53,340 bases of DNA, taken from positions 1-53,340 of the forward strand of contig CAUJFL010000425.1 of assembly GCA_963169165.1 (NCBI GenBank). Direction: 5' to 3'. Position numbers and translations under genes: made by a program. Positions within the stretch are counted from its first letter, which is position 1. Each line of letters starts with the position of its first letter. Shown in pieces: positions 9,561-19,190 of this stretch. The notes under the pieces were generated by a model, which was not told the DNA's origin, made no database searches, and saw only the letters and a list, made by a program, of their open reading frames with translations. The DNA is from Myxococcota bacterium. GTDB lineage: Bacteria > Myxococcota_A > Polyangia > Polyangiales > Polyangiaceae.

Positions 9561-10567
9561 CGGCCGCGCGGCAGGCGCGCGTGGATCCGTCGCTGCGCGC
9601 GCTCGCGGTGCGCGTCGAGGCGCTGGCCTCGCGCGTGGGGCTCGTCGGTCGGGCGACCCCGCTCGGGTATGCGGCCGAGGTGACGCGGCTGATCCTGGCG
9701 GCGCGCGCGCGCAGCCCCGTCACGCCGCGGTTCGTGTATCGACCCTCGGACGATCTCGACCCGCTCGCGCGCGCGCTCGATCCGGTGATCTCGAGCCTCG
9801 GCGGCGCGCGCGGCTTCGCGGGTGAGATCGGCGCGCGCGCGGCCGAGGCGCGGCTCGAGACGGAGCTCGCCCGCGGCATCGGCGCGCCAGGCTTTGCGGC
9901 GCTCGCGGCCACGCGGTTCACCTCGACGCCCGACGACGACGCCCGCGCGGCGCGGTGGGCGCGCCTGTCGTCGAGCGACGACGACGAGCCGCGGTTCGTG
10001 AGCGACGACGGCGCCGAGCCGCGCTCGCTGCTCGCGACGATGCGGCGCGCGGTGGGCGCGCTGAGGTTGCCCGTCCGCGTCGTCGCGTGGCCCGATCTTG
10101 CGGCGCTCGCGGCGACCGGCGACGGCGTCGTGCAGATCGCCGAGGGCCGCCTCCACACCGAGCGGCAGGCGCAGCGGATCGTGGTCCACGAGCTCGAGGG
10201 GCACGTCTTGCCGCGGTTGCGACGAGCCGCCGACGGCGCGCCGATGCGGGCGGCGGGCGCGGTCGATCTCGAGGAGGGGCGCGCGCTGGTCGCCGAGCGA
10301 CGCGCCGGGCTGCTCGACCGGACGCGTCGCGCCGAGCTGGGCCGCCGCCACGTGGCCGCCACGCGCGCCCACGCGGGCGCGGACCTCTGGCAGATCGTCG
10401 AAGGGCTGGAGGAGCTGGGCGAGCGCCCCGACGGCGCCGTGCGGATGGCCGCGCGCGCGCTGCGTGGCGGAGGTCTCGGCCGCGAGCGGGTCTACGCCCC
10501 CGCGTATCGACGCGCGTCTGCCGAGGCCGCCCGCGAGCACATTGAATATTACCCGGACAAATCTTGA
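9557..10567 (+). CDS. DUF1704-like putative metallopeptidase (HExxxH)
   Basis: ERQAQRIVVHELEGHVLPRL then DLEEGRA; resembles DUF1704 (KIAA0895/MATCAP superfamily) arrangement of HExxxH followed by EEG. GTG start overlaps PhoH stop. Confidence 0.6.
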   Translation: MTAARQARVDPSLRALAVRVEALASRVGLVGRATPLGYAAEVTRLILAARARSPVTPRFVYRPSDDLDPLARALDPVISSLGGARGFAGEIGARAAEARLETELARGIGAPGFAALAATRFTSTPDDDARAARWARLSSSDDDEPRFVSDDGAEPRSLLATMRRAVGALRLPVRVVAWPDLAALAATGDGVVQIAEGRLHTERQAQRIVVHELEGHVLPRLRRAADGAPMRAAGAVDLEEGRALVAERRAGLLDRTRRAELGRRHVAATRAHAGADLWQIVEGLEELGERPDGAVRMAARALRGGGLGRERVYAPAYRRASAEAAREHIEYYPDKS

Positions 10568-10590
10568 CCTGATTATATCCGGGTGATAAT
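10549..10590 (+). promoter_or_regulatory. Candidate promoter/operator upstream of DUF2239 gene: imperfect inverted repeat TTACCCGGACAAATC ... GATTATATCCGGGTGA
   Basis: Left arm 10549-10563, right arm 10571-10586; core ACCCGGA/TCCGGGT is perfect. AT-rich -35/-10-like elements (TTGACC, TTATAT, GATAAT) in a GC-rich background. Confidence 0.55.
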
Positions 10591-10599
10591 GGTCGGCCC

Positions 10600-11163
10600 A
10601 TGACTGACACGACGTATGTCGCGTTCGCCGGGGCGCGGCGCGTGGCCGAGGGTTCGCTCGACGAGGTGCTGCCTGTGTTGAAGCGAAGGTTCGACGAGCG
10701 CGCGGGCGACCTCGTGCTGGTGTTCGAGCGGGAGACGGGGCGGCAGGTCGACTTCGATCTGCGGGGGACGCTGGCCGAGGCGTTCGCGAGGGTGGCGCCG
10801 AGCGCGCCGCGCGGACCGGGGCGCCCACGCCTCGGCGTCGCGAGCCGCGAGGTCTCGCTCCTGCCCCGCCACTGGGAATGGCTCGAGCAGCAGCCGACGG
10901 GAGCCTCGGCGGCGCTGCGGCGGCTCGTCGACGCCGCGATGAAGGCAGATCCCGAGGGTGAGCGCGCGCGGCAGCGTCGGGACGCGCTCTTCCGAGTGCT
11001 GACCGCGATCGCGGGCGATCGGCCGGGGTTCGAGGAGGCGTGCCGCGCGCTCTACGCCGGCGACGCCTCGGCGTTCGGGGCGCGGATCGCGCGCTGGCCT
11101 CGCGACGTGCGCGCGTACGCCGAGGCGCGCGTCGCCGACGCGCCGCGGGCGGAGGGCGCGTGA
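10600..11163 (+). CDS. DUF2239 family protein
   Basis: MTDTTYVAFAGARRVAEGSLDEVL... RGPGRPRLGVASREVSLLPRHWEWLEQQPTGASAALRRLVD matches the DUF2239 pattern as I recall it. Confidence 0.85.
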   Translation: MTDTTYVAFAGARRVAEGSLDEVLPVLKRRFDERAGDLVLVFERETGRQVDFDLRGTLAEAFARVAPSAPRGPGRPRLGVASREVSLLPRHWEWLEQQPTGASAALRRLVDAAMKADPEGERARQRRDALFRVLTAIAGDRPGFEEACRALYAGDASAFGARIARWPRDVRAYAEARVADAPRAEGA

Positions 11164-12005
11164 CCACCCGGCGTGGCGCACGCGCGCTCTCGGGGTTCGG
11201 GGCGGCCTCGACCGTCGCGCTGTCGTCCCTCGCGCTCACCGTGCCGGCCCAGACGCCGCCCGCGCCGCTCGCCACGGTGAAGATCGTCGACCTGACCAAC
11301 CTGACGCTGCCTGCGCCGGGTGATCCCGAGGGGGCGTATCGCGGAGGCCCCGTCGAGCTGGCGGTCGGCCTCGAGAACCTCGGCCCGGTCGCGGCGACGG
11401 TGACGCTGCGCGTGCGACGGGGGACCTTCGCGTTCTCGAAGGCGCTGACGGTGCCCCCGCGCACCAGCGTCGCGGCGGTCCCGGTGCGCCTCGTCGATCC
11501 GGCGGGCGTCGCGGGCTGCGCGCCGAGCGTGTACACGATGACGCTCGACGGAGAGGCCGCCGACCAGCGCGCGCGCGTCGCCAGCGTCGTGCCGACGTGC
11601 GCGTGGACCGGCGCCGTCGACGACGCCTGGGGCGGCCGCGCGCCCGACGCGGCGGCGCGAAAGAAGGCCGTGATCGCGGCGGTCGAGGTGGCGCAGCCCC
11701 CGAGCTGCGCGGCGCCGTCGAGGCTGAAGGTCGCGCTCGAGAACCGCGCGCCGAGGGCCGCGCGGTCGCTGGCCGTCGAGGTGAGGGCGGGCGATGACTC
11801 GCGAACGGTGTCCGCTCCCATCCGGCTGGCGCCCGGCGCCCGCGGGAGCGTGACCGTGCAGTCGCGGGGCGGAGACACGCCGCCCGAGCCGCGCCTCTCG
11901 CTGGTCGACCCGTCGGGCGCGTTCACGCCCGACATCGCCAACCGCGGCGTCGCGGTGAGGTGGCGGCGGCTGTGTCACCTCTCGGTGACGCCGGTCTCGC
12001 CGTAG
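11160..12005 (+). CDS. Exported hypothetical protein (CARDB-like/Ig-like repeats possible)
   Basis: GTG start overlapping upstream stop; signal-peptide-like N terminus; two beta-type segments (ELAVGLENLGPVAATVTLRV, LKVALENRAPRAARSLAVEV). Confidence 0.6.
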   Translation: MTTRRGARALSGFGAASTVALSSLALTVPAQTPPAPLATVKIVDLTNLTLPAPGDPEGAYRGGPVELAVGLENLGPVAATVTLRVRRGTFAFSKALTVPPRTSVAAVPVRLVDPAGVAGCAPSVYTMTLDGEAADQRARVASVVPTCAWTGAVDDAWGGRAPDAAARKKAVIAAVEVAQPPSCAAPSRLKVALENRAPRAARSLAVEVRAGDDSRTVSAPIRLAPGARGSVTVQSRGGDTPPEPRLSLVDPSGAFTPDIANRGVAVRWRRLCHLSVTPVSP

Positions 12006-12007
12006 CG

Positions 12008-13492
12008 TCAATCCATCGTCTCGCGGATGCGCGGCCCGTGCGTCGAGGCGGGAGGAGGGCGTGGGCGAGGCGACGCGGACGGGGCCGCGCCGTGGGCGGA
12101 GCGTGGCGTCGCGCTCTTCGCCTGCGGGGGCTTCGGCGCGGCGGTCACGATCGACGTCGCGCACGGCATCGGCGGCGTGTCACCCGACGTGGCCGCGGTC
12201 GCGCTGGGCGCGTCCTCGTCGGTGGGCGGCGGCTCGGGCGCGCGGGTGATCGTGATCGTGGCTCCGACGGCCGCGGTGACCAGCGCGAGCGCGGCGGTCA
12301 GCGCGACGACCCACCCGCGGCCCCGCGCGGGCGCGGTGTAGCCCGCGAACCTCGGGCGAGCCGCGGCCGTCGGCGACGCTCGCTCGGGCTCGAGCGCCGG
12401 TGTCTGACCGGGTGACAGCGCGGTGGCGGGAGGCGCTTCGACCGTGGACGGGCGCGGCCCTCCGAGGCCGCCGAGCTGCGCGAGGGCGGTCGGAGCGTCT
12501 GCGAGCACCTGGGGCGCGGCGAGCGCCAGCACCGGCACCGTCGCGGGTCCACGAGGGGGCACGCGGGCGGCCGCCCCGGCGCCGTCCTCGCGCCACGAGC
12601 GTCGAGAGCTCGACCCTGGAAGGCTGACGGCCTCGAGGGGCGCGCCCTCTCGCCAGGCGACGAGCGTGGAGCGGAGCGCGTCGGCGCTGGGCCAGCGATC
12701 CTCGCGACGCTTCGCCATCGCGCGCTGGACGATCAGCACGAGGCTTCGATCGAGCGCGGGCACGTAGGTGCGAGGATCGGGCGGCTCCTTCAGGACGACG
12801 TCGAACAGCACCTCGTTGACCGACGAGCCAGAGAAGGGAGCGCGACCCGTGAGCAGCTCGTAGAGCAGCACGCCCGCCGCGTAGACGTCGACGCGCGCGT
12901 CGATCTGCTTCTCTCCTCGCGCCTGCTCGGGCGCCATGTACATCGGCGTGCCGATGGCCATCCCCGTGCAAGTCATCCTGAGGTTCTCGAGGCCGCCGCC
13001 GACCATGCAGACGCCGAAGTCGAGGAGCTTGACGAAATCCGGGTGAGGTCCCTTGTCGCACACCCAGATGTTCTCGGGCTTGAGGTCCCGGTGCACGACG
13101 CCGACCGCGTGCGCGGCCGACAGCCCGTCGAGCACCTGCGTCGCGAGCGGCAGCGCGCGCTCCGGGGTGAGGCTCCCGGCCCGGGCGATGCGCGCGGAGA
13201 GCGGCTCGCCGGTCAGCAGCTCGAGCACCATGTACGACACCCCGTCGGAGGTGCGTCCAGCGTCGAGCACCTCGACGATGTGCGGCGAGCCTATCCGGCT
13301 CGCGACGGCCGCCTCCTGCTGGAAGCGCGCGACCGCGGTCGCGTCGGCGGCGATCTCGGCGTGGAGCACCTTCAGCGCGACCCGACGCCCGATGCGGACG
13401 TTCTCGGCCTCGTAGACCGCGCCCATGCCGCCGCTGCCGAGCTGGCGCACGATCTGGTACTTGCCGTCGAAGAGCTGGCCGATCTCTGGCAT
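12008..13492 (-). CDS. Serine/threonine protein kinase, PknB-type, with C-terminal TM helix
   Basis: YQIVRQLGSGGMGAVYEAEN, VVHRDLKPENIW, KLLDFGVCM, MYMAPEQARGE; TM VVALTAALALVTAAVGATITI. Confidence 0.93.
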   Translation of the reverse strand: MPEIGQLFDGKYQIVRQLGSGGMGAVYEAENVRIGRRVALKVLHAEIAADATAVARFQQEAAVASRIGSPHIVEVLDAGRTSDGVSYMVLELLTGEPLSARIARAGSLTPERALPLATQVLDGLSAAHAVGVVHRDLKPENIWVCDKGPHPDFVKLLDFGVCMVGGGLENLRMTCTGMAIGTPMYMAPEQARGEKQIDARVDVYAAGVLLYELLTGRAPFSGSSVNEVLFDVVLKEPPDPRTYVPALDRSLVLIVQRAMAKRREDRWPSADALRSTLVAWREGAPLEAVSLPGSSSRRSWREDGAGAAARVPPRGPATVPVLALAAPQVLADAPTALAQLGGLGGPRPSTVEAPPATALSPGQTPALEPERASPTAAARPRFAGYTAPARGRGWVVALTAALALVTAAVGATITITRAPEPPPTDEDAPSATAATSGDTPPMPCATSIVTAAPKPPQAKSATPRSAHGAAPSASPRPRPPPASTHGPRIRETMD

Positions 13493-13647
13493 CCCCGCGA
13501 CCACGCAGTCTAGCAGCGAGTTCGGGTGCTCGCGCTCCTGACCGCCGCACCTGCGGATGCATTCAGCGTGGCGCGAGGACGAGGCGCATGTCAAGTATGA
13601 CTGGATCGGGTCCCCGCGACCGCGCAGCGAATCAGCGGTCGAGGAGC

Positions 13648-14724
13648 TCATCCGACCAGCGACGACAGCATCGGTAGCCACGGCACGACGCGAGGGCCGC
13701 GGCCGCTCTCCGGGGGGGCGTCGGGTTCGGCGGACATCGCCACGCGCAGCCGGCGTTGCCGCTCGGCGAGGCGCGTCCCGGCGAGCTCATCGATGAACGC
13801 CGCGACCTCGGCGCTCGTCGCGAGCTCCCCCGCGAGGGCGCGTGAGAGATCATCGGCCAGCTCGTCCGCGCTCGAGTAGCGCTCGCCTGGCACGCGCTGC
13901 ATCGCGCGGACGACCACGGCGTCGAGATCGTCGGGCAGGCACGGACAGATGGCGCGCGGGGCGGGCAGCGGCGACGTCAAGAGTCGCTGCAAGGTCGCCA
14001 TCGTGTTGTTCGCGCGGAACGGGTGCTTGCCCGTCAGCAGCTGGAACAGCATCACGCCGATCGGGAACAGATCGGCGCGGCGATCGAGGTGCTCTCCGAG
14101 CGCCTGCTCCGGCGCCATGTAGCCGAGCTTGCCCTTGGCGTTGCCGGGCTCGGTGCGCTCGCCCGCGACCAGCGTGGCCTTCGCGAGCCCGAAGTCGAGC
14201 AGCTTCACCTGTCCGTCGCGCGACACCATCACGTTCTGCGGGGACACGTCGCGGTGCACGAGGCCGAGCGACGCGCCGTCCTCGCCCGTGAGCCCGTGGG
14301 CCGCGTGCAGCCCCGCGCAGACGTCGAGCATCAGCCGCCCGATGATCGGCAGCGGGAACCCGCGCCCCAGCGCGAGCACGTCGCGGGTGAGCGCGCTGAG
14401 CGGCTCGCCGTCCACCCACTCCATCACGAGGTACAAGAGATCGCCCGCCTCGCCGAGATCGAGGACGGAGACGACGTTCGGGTGGTGGATGCGCGACGCG
14501 TAGTGCGCCTCATCGAGGAACATGCCCACGAACGACGGGTCCTCCGCGAGCGCCGCCGAGATCGTCTTGATGGCGACGAGGCGCTCGAACCCGCGCGCGC
14601 CGAGCACCCTCGCGGCCCACACGTTGGCCATCCCGCCTTGCGCGAGCGGCAGGAGACATTCGTATCGCCCGAGCTTCACCGAGGGGCCTGGGGCGACGAG
14701 GACTGGGCGGGTTGGATCGGACAT
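13648..14724 (-). CDS. Serine/threonine protein kinase
   Basis: YECLLPLAQGGMANVWAAR, LVHRDVSPQNVMV, KLLDFGLAKA, GYMAPEQALGE. Confidence 0.93.
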   Translation of the reverse strand: MSDPTRPVLVAPGPSVKLGRYECLLPLAQGGMANVWAARVLGARGFERLVAIKTISAALAEDPSFVGMFLDEAHYASRIHHPNVVSVLDLGEAGDLLYLVMEWVDGEPLSALTRDVLALGRGFPLPIIGRLMLDVCAGLHAAHGLTGEDGASLGLVHRDVSPQNVMVSRDGQVKLLDFGLAKATLVAGERTEPGNAKGKLGYMAPEQALGEHLDRRADLFPIGVMLFQLLTGKHPFRANNTMATLQRLLTSPLPAPRAICPCLPDDLDAVVVRAMQRVPGERYSSADELADDLSRALAGELATSAEVAAFIDELAGTRLAERQRRLRVAMSAEPDAPPESGRGPRVVPWLPMLSSLVG

Positions 14725-14868
14725 GCCGTGTCGTTGAGCAACCCCCGGGCCACGCCTGATTCACCGAGAAAACAAGGCGGTTGTGGCCGCGCCGGGGTGA
14801 GCGGGCGGATCAGGGGAGTGATCGATCCGATCCTGGTCCCGCCCGCGGACGAGGGCCGCGCGCTCGGC

Positions 14869-16683
14869 TCAGGCGCCGCGCCAGTCGTCGCCCGCGTGGC
14901 GATCGAGCTCGCCGCGATCGGCCTCGAACTGCCGCTCGAGCTGCTCGCGCGCCGCCCGGGCGCGCTGCGTGCGCTCGCGCTGATCGAGGTCGGTGCCGCG
15001 CAGCTCCTCGAGCAGCTCGACGTTGTGTCGACGGAACTTGGCCGCGCGCTCGAACGCCTCGTGCGCGCCGACGCCGAGCGCCTCGAGCGCTCGCCGACCC
15101 GCCGAGAGCGCCGAGTCGAACGTCTCGCGCTCGACGACGACGACCCCGCGCCGCCGCAGCTCGAGCCAGTGCGTGACGTTGCGCGCGCGCGCGACGATCG
15201 TGAGGTGAGGAAAGTGATGTTGCGCGAGGTCGACCAGGGCGAGGCTCGCGGTCACGTCGTCGATCGCGTCGACCAGCACCTTCGCGCGAGAGGCGCCCGC
15301 GCTCTCGAGCAGATCGAGCCGCGTCGCGTCGCCATAGAAGACCTTGAAGCCGAAGCGGGAGAGGACGTCGATCGAGTCGGGATCGACGTCGAGCACGGTG
15401 GCGCGCAGCCCGCTCGCGAACAGCAGCCTCCCCACGATCTGCCCGAAGCGCCCGAACCCCGCGATGATCACCGGCGCGTCGTCCGCGTCGATCTCGTCTG
15501 GGGCGCGCGGCGCCGGGGCGCGTCGCCGCTGCCAGCGAGACACGGCGATCACGAGGAGCGGCGTGAGCGCCATCGACAGCGCGACCGTCAGCGTGAGGCG
15601 CTTGTCCCAGTCGCCGATCAGCAGGCGCGCCTCTGCGGCGACGCCGAACACGACGAACGCGAACTCTCCGCCCTGGGACAGCAGCGCCGCGAACATCGCG
15701 CCCTGGGGGCTCGGCCCGTCGTCGAGCCCCACGCGTCGCGCGACCAGCCACAGCGAGGCGAGCTTGACCGCGGTGAACCCCGCGACGAGCGCGAGCACCA
15801 CGAGCGGCTGGCGCGCGACCAGCCCGAAGTCGATCGACATGCCGACCGCGATGAAGAAGAGCCCCATCAGCAGGCCCTTGAACGGCTCGATGTCGGTCTC
15901 GAGCGCGTGGCGGTACTCGGAGCCGGCGAGCAGCACGCCCGCCAGGAACGCGCCGAGCCCCATCGACACGCCGACGCGCTCCATCAGCGACGCGATCCCG
16001 ATCACGAGCAGCAGCGCGAACGCGGTCGACACCTCGCGCAGGCCCGTCTTGGCGATCGCCCTCAGCAGCGGGCGCGTCGCGTAGCGCCCGAGCACGACGA
16101 CGCCGGCGATCGCCCCGACGACCTTCGCGAGGCCGAGCCAGCCCGAGCCATCGCTCTTCGCGCCGCCCTCGGCGAGCAGCGGCACGACGCCCACGAGCGG
16201 GATCGCCGCGAGGTCCTGGAACAGGAGCACGCCGAACGCCGCGCGCCCGACCGGCTGCGCGAGCAACCCACGCTCCCGCATCGTCTGCACCGCGATGGCC
16301 GTCGACGACAGCGCGACCGCGAGCCCCGCGACGAGCGCGCCCCTCCACGTGAGGCCCACGGCGAGGCCGCACCCGGCGAGCGCCGCGCCCGACGCGGCCA
16401 TCTGCAGCGCGCCCCCGCCGAAGACTGGTCCGCGCAGCTGCCAGAGACGTCGAGGCTCGAGCTCGAGCCCGATCAAGAACAGCATCAGGACGACGCCGAA
16501 CTCCGAGAAATGCAGGATGCTCTCGACGTCCGAGACGAGCCGGAGGCCGAACGGCCCTATCGCGCAGCCCGCCGCGAGGTAGCCGAGCACCGAGCCGAGC
16601 CGGAGCCGCGCGAAGATCGGGACGCAGACGACCGCGGCGCCCAGGTAGACGAGCGCGTCCTCGAGCAGGCCGCGCTCACTCAT
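14869..16683 (-). CDS. CPA2-family K+/H+ antiporter with RCK (TrkA-N) domain, KefB/KefC-like
   Basis: Multi-TM Na/H exchanger fold ([32 protein letters not shown]) followed by [17 protein letters not shown]...VLDVDPDSI. Confidence 0.9.
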   Translation of the reverse strand: MSERGLLEDALVYLGAAVVCVPIFARLRLGSVLGYLAAGCAIGPFGLRLVSDVESILHFSEFGVVLMLFLIGLELEPRRLWQLRGPVFGGGALQMAASGAALAGCGLAVGLTWRGALVAGLAVALSSTAIAVQTMRERGLLAQPVGRAAFGVLLFQDLAAIPLVGVVPLLAEGGAKSDGSGWLGLAKVVGAIAGVVVLGRYATRPLLRAIAKTGLREVSTAFALLLVIGIASLMERVGVSMGLGAFLAGVLLAGSEYRHALETDIEPFKGLLMGLFFIAVGMSIDFGLVARQPLVVLALVAGFTAVKLASLWLVARRVGLDDGPSPQGAMFAALLSQGGEFAFVVFGVAAEARLLIGDWDKRLTLTVALSMALTPLLVIAVSRWQRRRAPAPRAPDEIDADDAPVIIAGFGRFGQIVGRLLFASGLRATVLDVDPDSIDVLSRFGFKVFYGDATRLDLLESAGASRAKVLVDAIDDVTASLALVDLAQHHFPHLTIVARARNVTHWLELRRRGVVVVERETFDSALSAGRRALEALGVGAHEAFERAAKFRRHNVELLEELRGTDLDQRERTQRARAAREQLERQFEADRGELDRHAGDDWRGA

Positions 16684-17218
16684 CGGCCGAGGCCTCGCGC
16701 GCGCCGAGGGACACGAGCCGCGCGCGGTACTCCGCGCCCCGCTCGGCGAGCGCCGCGGCGGAGAGGTGGTGAGCGCCGTGGACGATGAGCGGCTCGAGCC
16801 AGCGCATCCCGCAGAAGCGCGCGGTCTGCCGCAGCGGCGGCGCGAACGCCTCGAACGGCTCGCCGTGCGGCCCGTCGTCGGCGTAGGCGTCGAGCTCGCC
16901 GCCCGTCGTCGTGACCCACAGGCACGCCTTGCCCGCGAGCGCGCGGCCGCCGCCGTACGCCCAGCCTCGCGCGAGGACCTTCTCGAACCACAGCTTCAAC
17001 AGCGCGGGCGCCGAGTACCAGTAGAGCGGGTGCTGCCAGACGACGACGTCGGCGCCCGCGAGCGCGCGCCGCTCGGCCTCGACGTCGATCGAGAGGTCCG
17101 GGTAGAGATCGTACAGCGGGCGGCGCTCGACCAGCTCGAGCTCCGAGATCGCCGCCGTGAGCGCGCGGTTCGCGATCGAGCGATCGGGGTAGGGGTGCGC
17201 GGAGACGACGACGATCAC
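16676..17218 (-). CDS. KefF-like NAD(P)H oxidoreductase (flavodoxin fold)
   Basis: [20 protein letters not shown]..., [28 protein letters not shown], overlaps the antiporter gene by 8 bp. Confidence 0.88.
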   Translation of the reverse strand: MIVVVSAHPYPDRSIANRALTAAISELELVERRPLYDLYPDLSIDVEAERRALAGADVVVWQHPLYWYSAPALLKLWFEKVLARGWAYGGGRALAGKACLWVTTTGGELDAYADDGPHGEPFEAFAPPLRQTARFCGMRWLEPLIVHGAHHLSAAALAERGAEYRARLVSLGAREASADE

Positions 17219-17305
17219 GCCGGGTGGGCGCGTATCTCGCTCACCCTGGCGACGCAACGCGCCGCCCGCTTGACCGGCCGCGCGGCGCCGTCGACGCTGG
17301 CCGCG

Positions 17306-18187
17306 ATGCGAGAGGAGCTCGAGCTGTCGTCGCTCGTCGTGTTCGTCGAGGTCGCGCAGCGCGGCGGGTTCTCGCTCGCGGCGCGCGCGCTCGAGCTGCC
17401 ACGCGCGACCGTGAGCAGAAAGATCGCGGAGCTCGAGGCGAGCCTCGGCGCGCGGCTCTTTCAGCGCACGACGAGGCGCGTGCAGCTGACGTTCGCGGGC
17501 CGAGAGCTGCACGCGCGGGCGGTTCGGATCATCGACGAGCTGGTCGACGCCCGCCGCGCGATCGCCGAGCTGTCGTCCGCGCCGCGCGGCACGGTCCGCG
17601 TGACGGCGCCGCTCGCGCTGTCGCTGATCGGCCCGCTCATCGCGGACTTTCTCGCGCGGCACGCCGAGGTCGCCATCGAGCTGGTCTGCACCGATCGCCG
17701 CGTCGACCTCGTCGAGGAGCGCTTCGACGTCGCGCTCCGCGCGGGCCCGAGTCCCGACTCGACCCTCGTGTCGCGCAGGGTGGGCGCGGTGCGGCGGCTG
17801 CTGGTCGCCGCGCCGAAGGTGGCCGCGGGGCTGCGGCGCGCGACGTCGCTCGAGGAGCTCGAGAAGCGCCCGTGCGTCGCGTTCGCGCCCGAGGGGTCGA
17901 CCTGGGAGCTCCTGCGCGAGGGGCGTCGGCGCGCGGTGAAGCTCCGCCCGCGCCTCGTGGTCAACGACTACCAGGTGCTGCACGAGGTCGCGCGCGCGGG
18001 CTTCGGCGTCGCGTTGCTGCCCGAGCACCTCTGCGCGGACGATCTTCGCGAGGGGCGCCTCGACGTGGTGCTGCCGTCGTGGTCGGCGCCCGAGGTGCCG
18101 CTGTTCGCGCTGTGGCCGTCCTCTCGACATCTGTCACCGGCGGTCGCCGCGCTCGTCACGCACCTCGCGGAGGGGCTGGGGAGCTGA
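17306..18187 (+). CDS. LysR family transcriptional regulator
   Basis: N-terminal HTH LSSLVVFVEVAQRGGFSLAARALELPRATVSRKIAELEASLGARLFQRTTR; divergent from the kefF-like gene. Confidence 0.92.
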   Translation: MREELELSSLVVFVEVAQRGGFSLAARALELPRATVSRKIAELEASLGARLFQRTTRRVQLTFAGRELHARAVRIIDELVDARRAIAELSSAPRGTVRVTAPLALSLIGPLIADFLARHAEVAIELVCTDRRVDLVEERFDVALRAGPSPDSTLVSRRVGAVRRLLVAAPKVAAGLRRATSLEELEKRPCVAFAPEGSTWELLREGRRRAVKLRPRLVVNDYQVLHEVARAGFGVALLPEHLCADDLREGRLDVVLPSWSAPEVPLFALWPSSRHLSPAVAALVTHLAEGLGS

Positions 18188-18279
18188 CGGGCCCGCCCGC
18201 CGACGGCGCGATCACAGGAGCGCGGGCGCCTCGCGCTCGAAGAGCAGTGGATACGGGTAACGGAGCTCGGGCAGCCCGG

Positions 18280-18592
18280 TCAGTCGACCCAGGGTGCGGC
18301 GCTGAGCGGGCGAGACGCCGTTCGATCGGCCCATCGCTCTCCTCTCGCGTGCAGCGCCGCGCGCCAGAACGCGAGCGTCCTGTCCGAGAGCTCGGGGTGG
18401 CCCTCGTCGCGCAGGAACCTGTGGACCTCGTCGCGGCCGTACGTCGCCAGCAGCCACCGCACGTCGACGAGGCGCCCGCGCTCGAGCCCGCGCGGGATCG
18501 CCGCGTCCGCGTGGGCGACGAGCTCGATCGACTCGAGCTCGACGTATCGGCCGGGATCGTCGCGGCGCGGCGTCGAGCCATGTCGCGGTCAC
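18280..18592 (-). pseudogene. DUF6922-like small protein, apparently frameshifted near its 5' end
   Basis: Frame ending at 18280 reads [66 protein letters not shown] but has no ATG/TTG start upstream, only an internal GTG at 18462; a GTG start with [12 protein letters not shown] lies in the adjacent frame at 18592. Confidence 0.45.
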
Positions 18593-18647
18593 CGTACCAT
18601 CTGGCGGTCGCGCGCGGCGAGGCGCGACCGGGCTCGACGCGCCGCGC

Positions 18648-19103
18648 TCAGCGGCGTCGCGGCGCCGTCGCCTCGATCGTCAGGCCGCGCCACTCGCCGT
18701 CGAGCACCCTCCCCGCGAGGTACTTCCATCGCCCCGCGTCGCGAGCGAAGTCGGAGAGCTCGGTGAACGAAGCGTCCCGGCCCTTCTGGAACACCTTCGC
18801 GCGAAACAGCACCTGCCCGTCGTCGCCCTCCGCGCGCGCGTCGAGCACGACGAGGCCCGGGAACTTGCACGACGACGTGACGCGCCTGAGGCTCGCGGCG
18901 AGCTCGTCGCGCGGCGCGGAGCCGTCGGGGTGCGAGGGGTGCGTCGTCGCGACGAGGTAGTCGACCTCGCCGAGCGCGAACGCCGCGTAGCGCGAGCGCA
19001 TCAGCGCCTCGACCGTCGGCGCGAGCTCGCCGCGGTGGAGCGGGCGGCAGCACGCCGCGTAGGACACACCCGACGAGCAAGGGCAGGGCGCGGAGCCTCG
19101 CAT
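18648..19103 (-). CDS. YchJ family protein (SEC-C motif)
   Basis: [51 protein letters not shown]; YchJ-like. Confidence 0.85.
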   Translation of the reverse strand: MRGSAPCPCSSGVSYAACCRPLHRGELAPTVEALMRSRYAAFALGEVDYLVATTHPSHPDGSAPRDELAASLRRVTSSCKFPGLVVLDARAEGDDGQVLFRAKVFQKGRDASFTELSDFARDAGRWKYLAGRVLDGEWRGLTIEATAPRRR

Positions 19104-19190
19104 CGGCGCTCTGCTAGCCGACCGTCGCGGCGAGGAGAACCGCGTTCGGCGCTTGTCTCGCGCCGCGGGTCGGGGCTAGTGGAGCCGCAC

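Noticed and set aside
9428-11941. 837-aa minus-strand ORF
   Set aside because: Shadow ORF across PhoH 3' end, DUF1704, DUF2239 and the exported protein genes; low-complexity composition.
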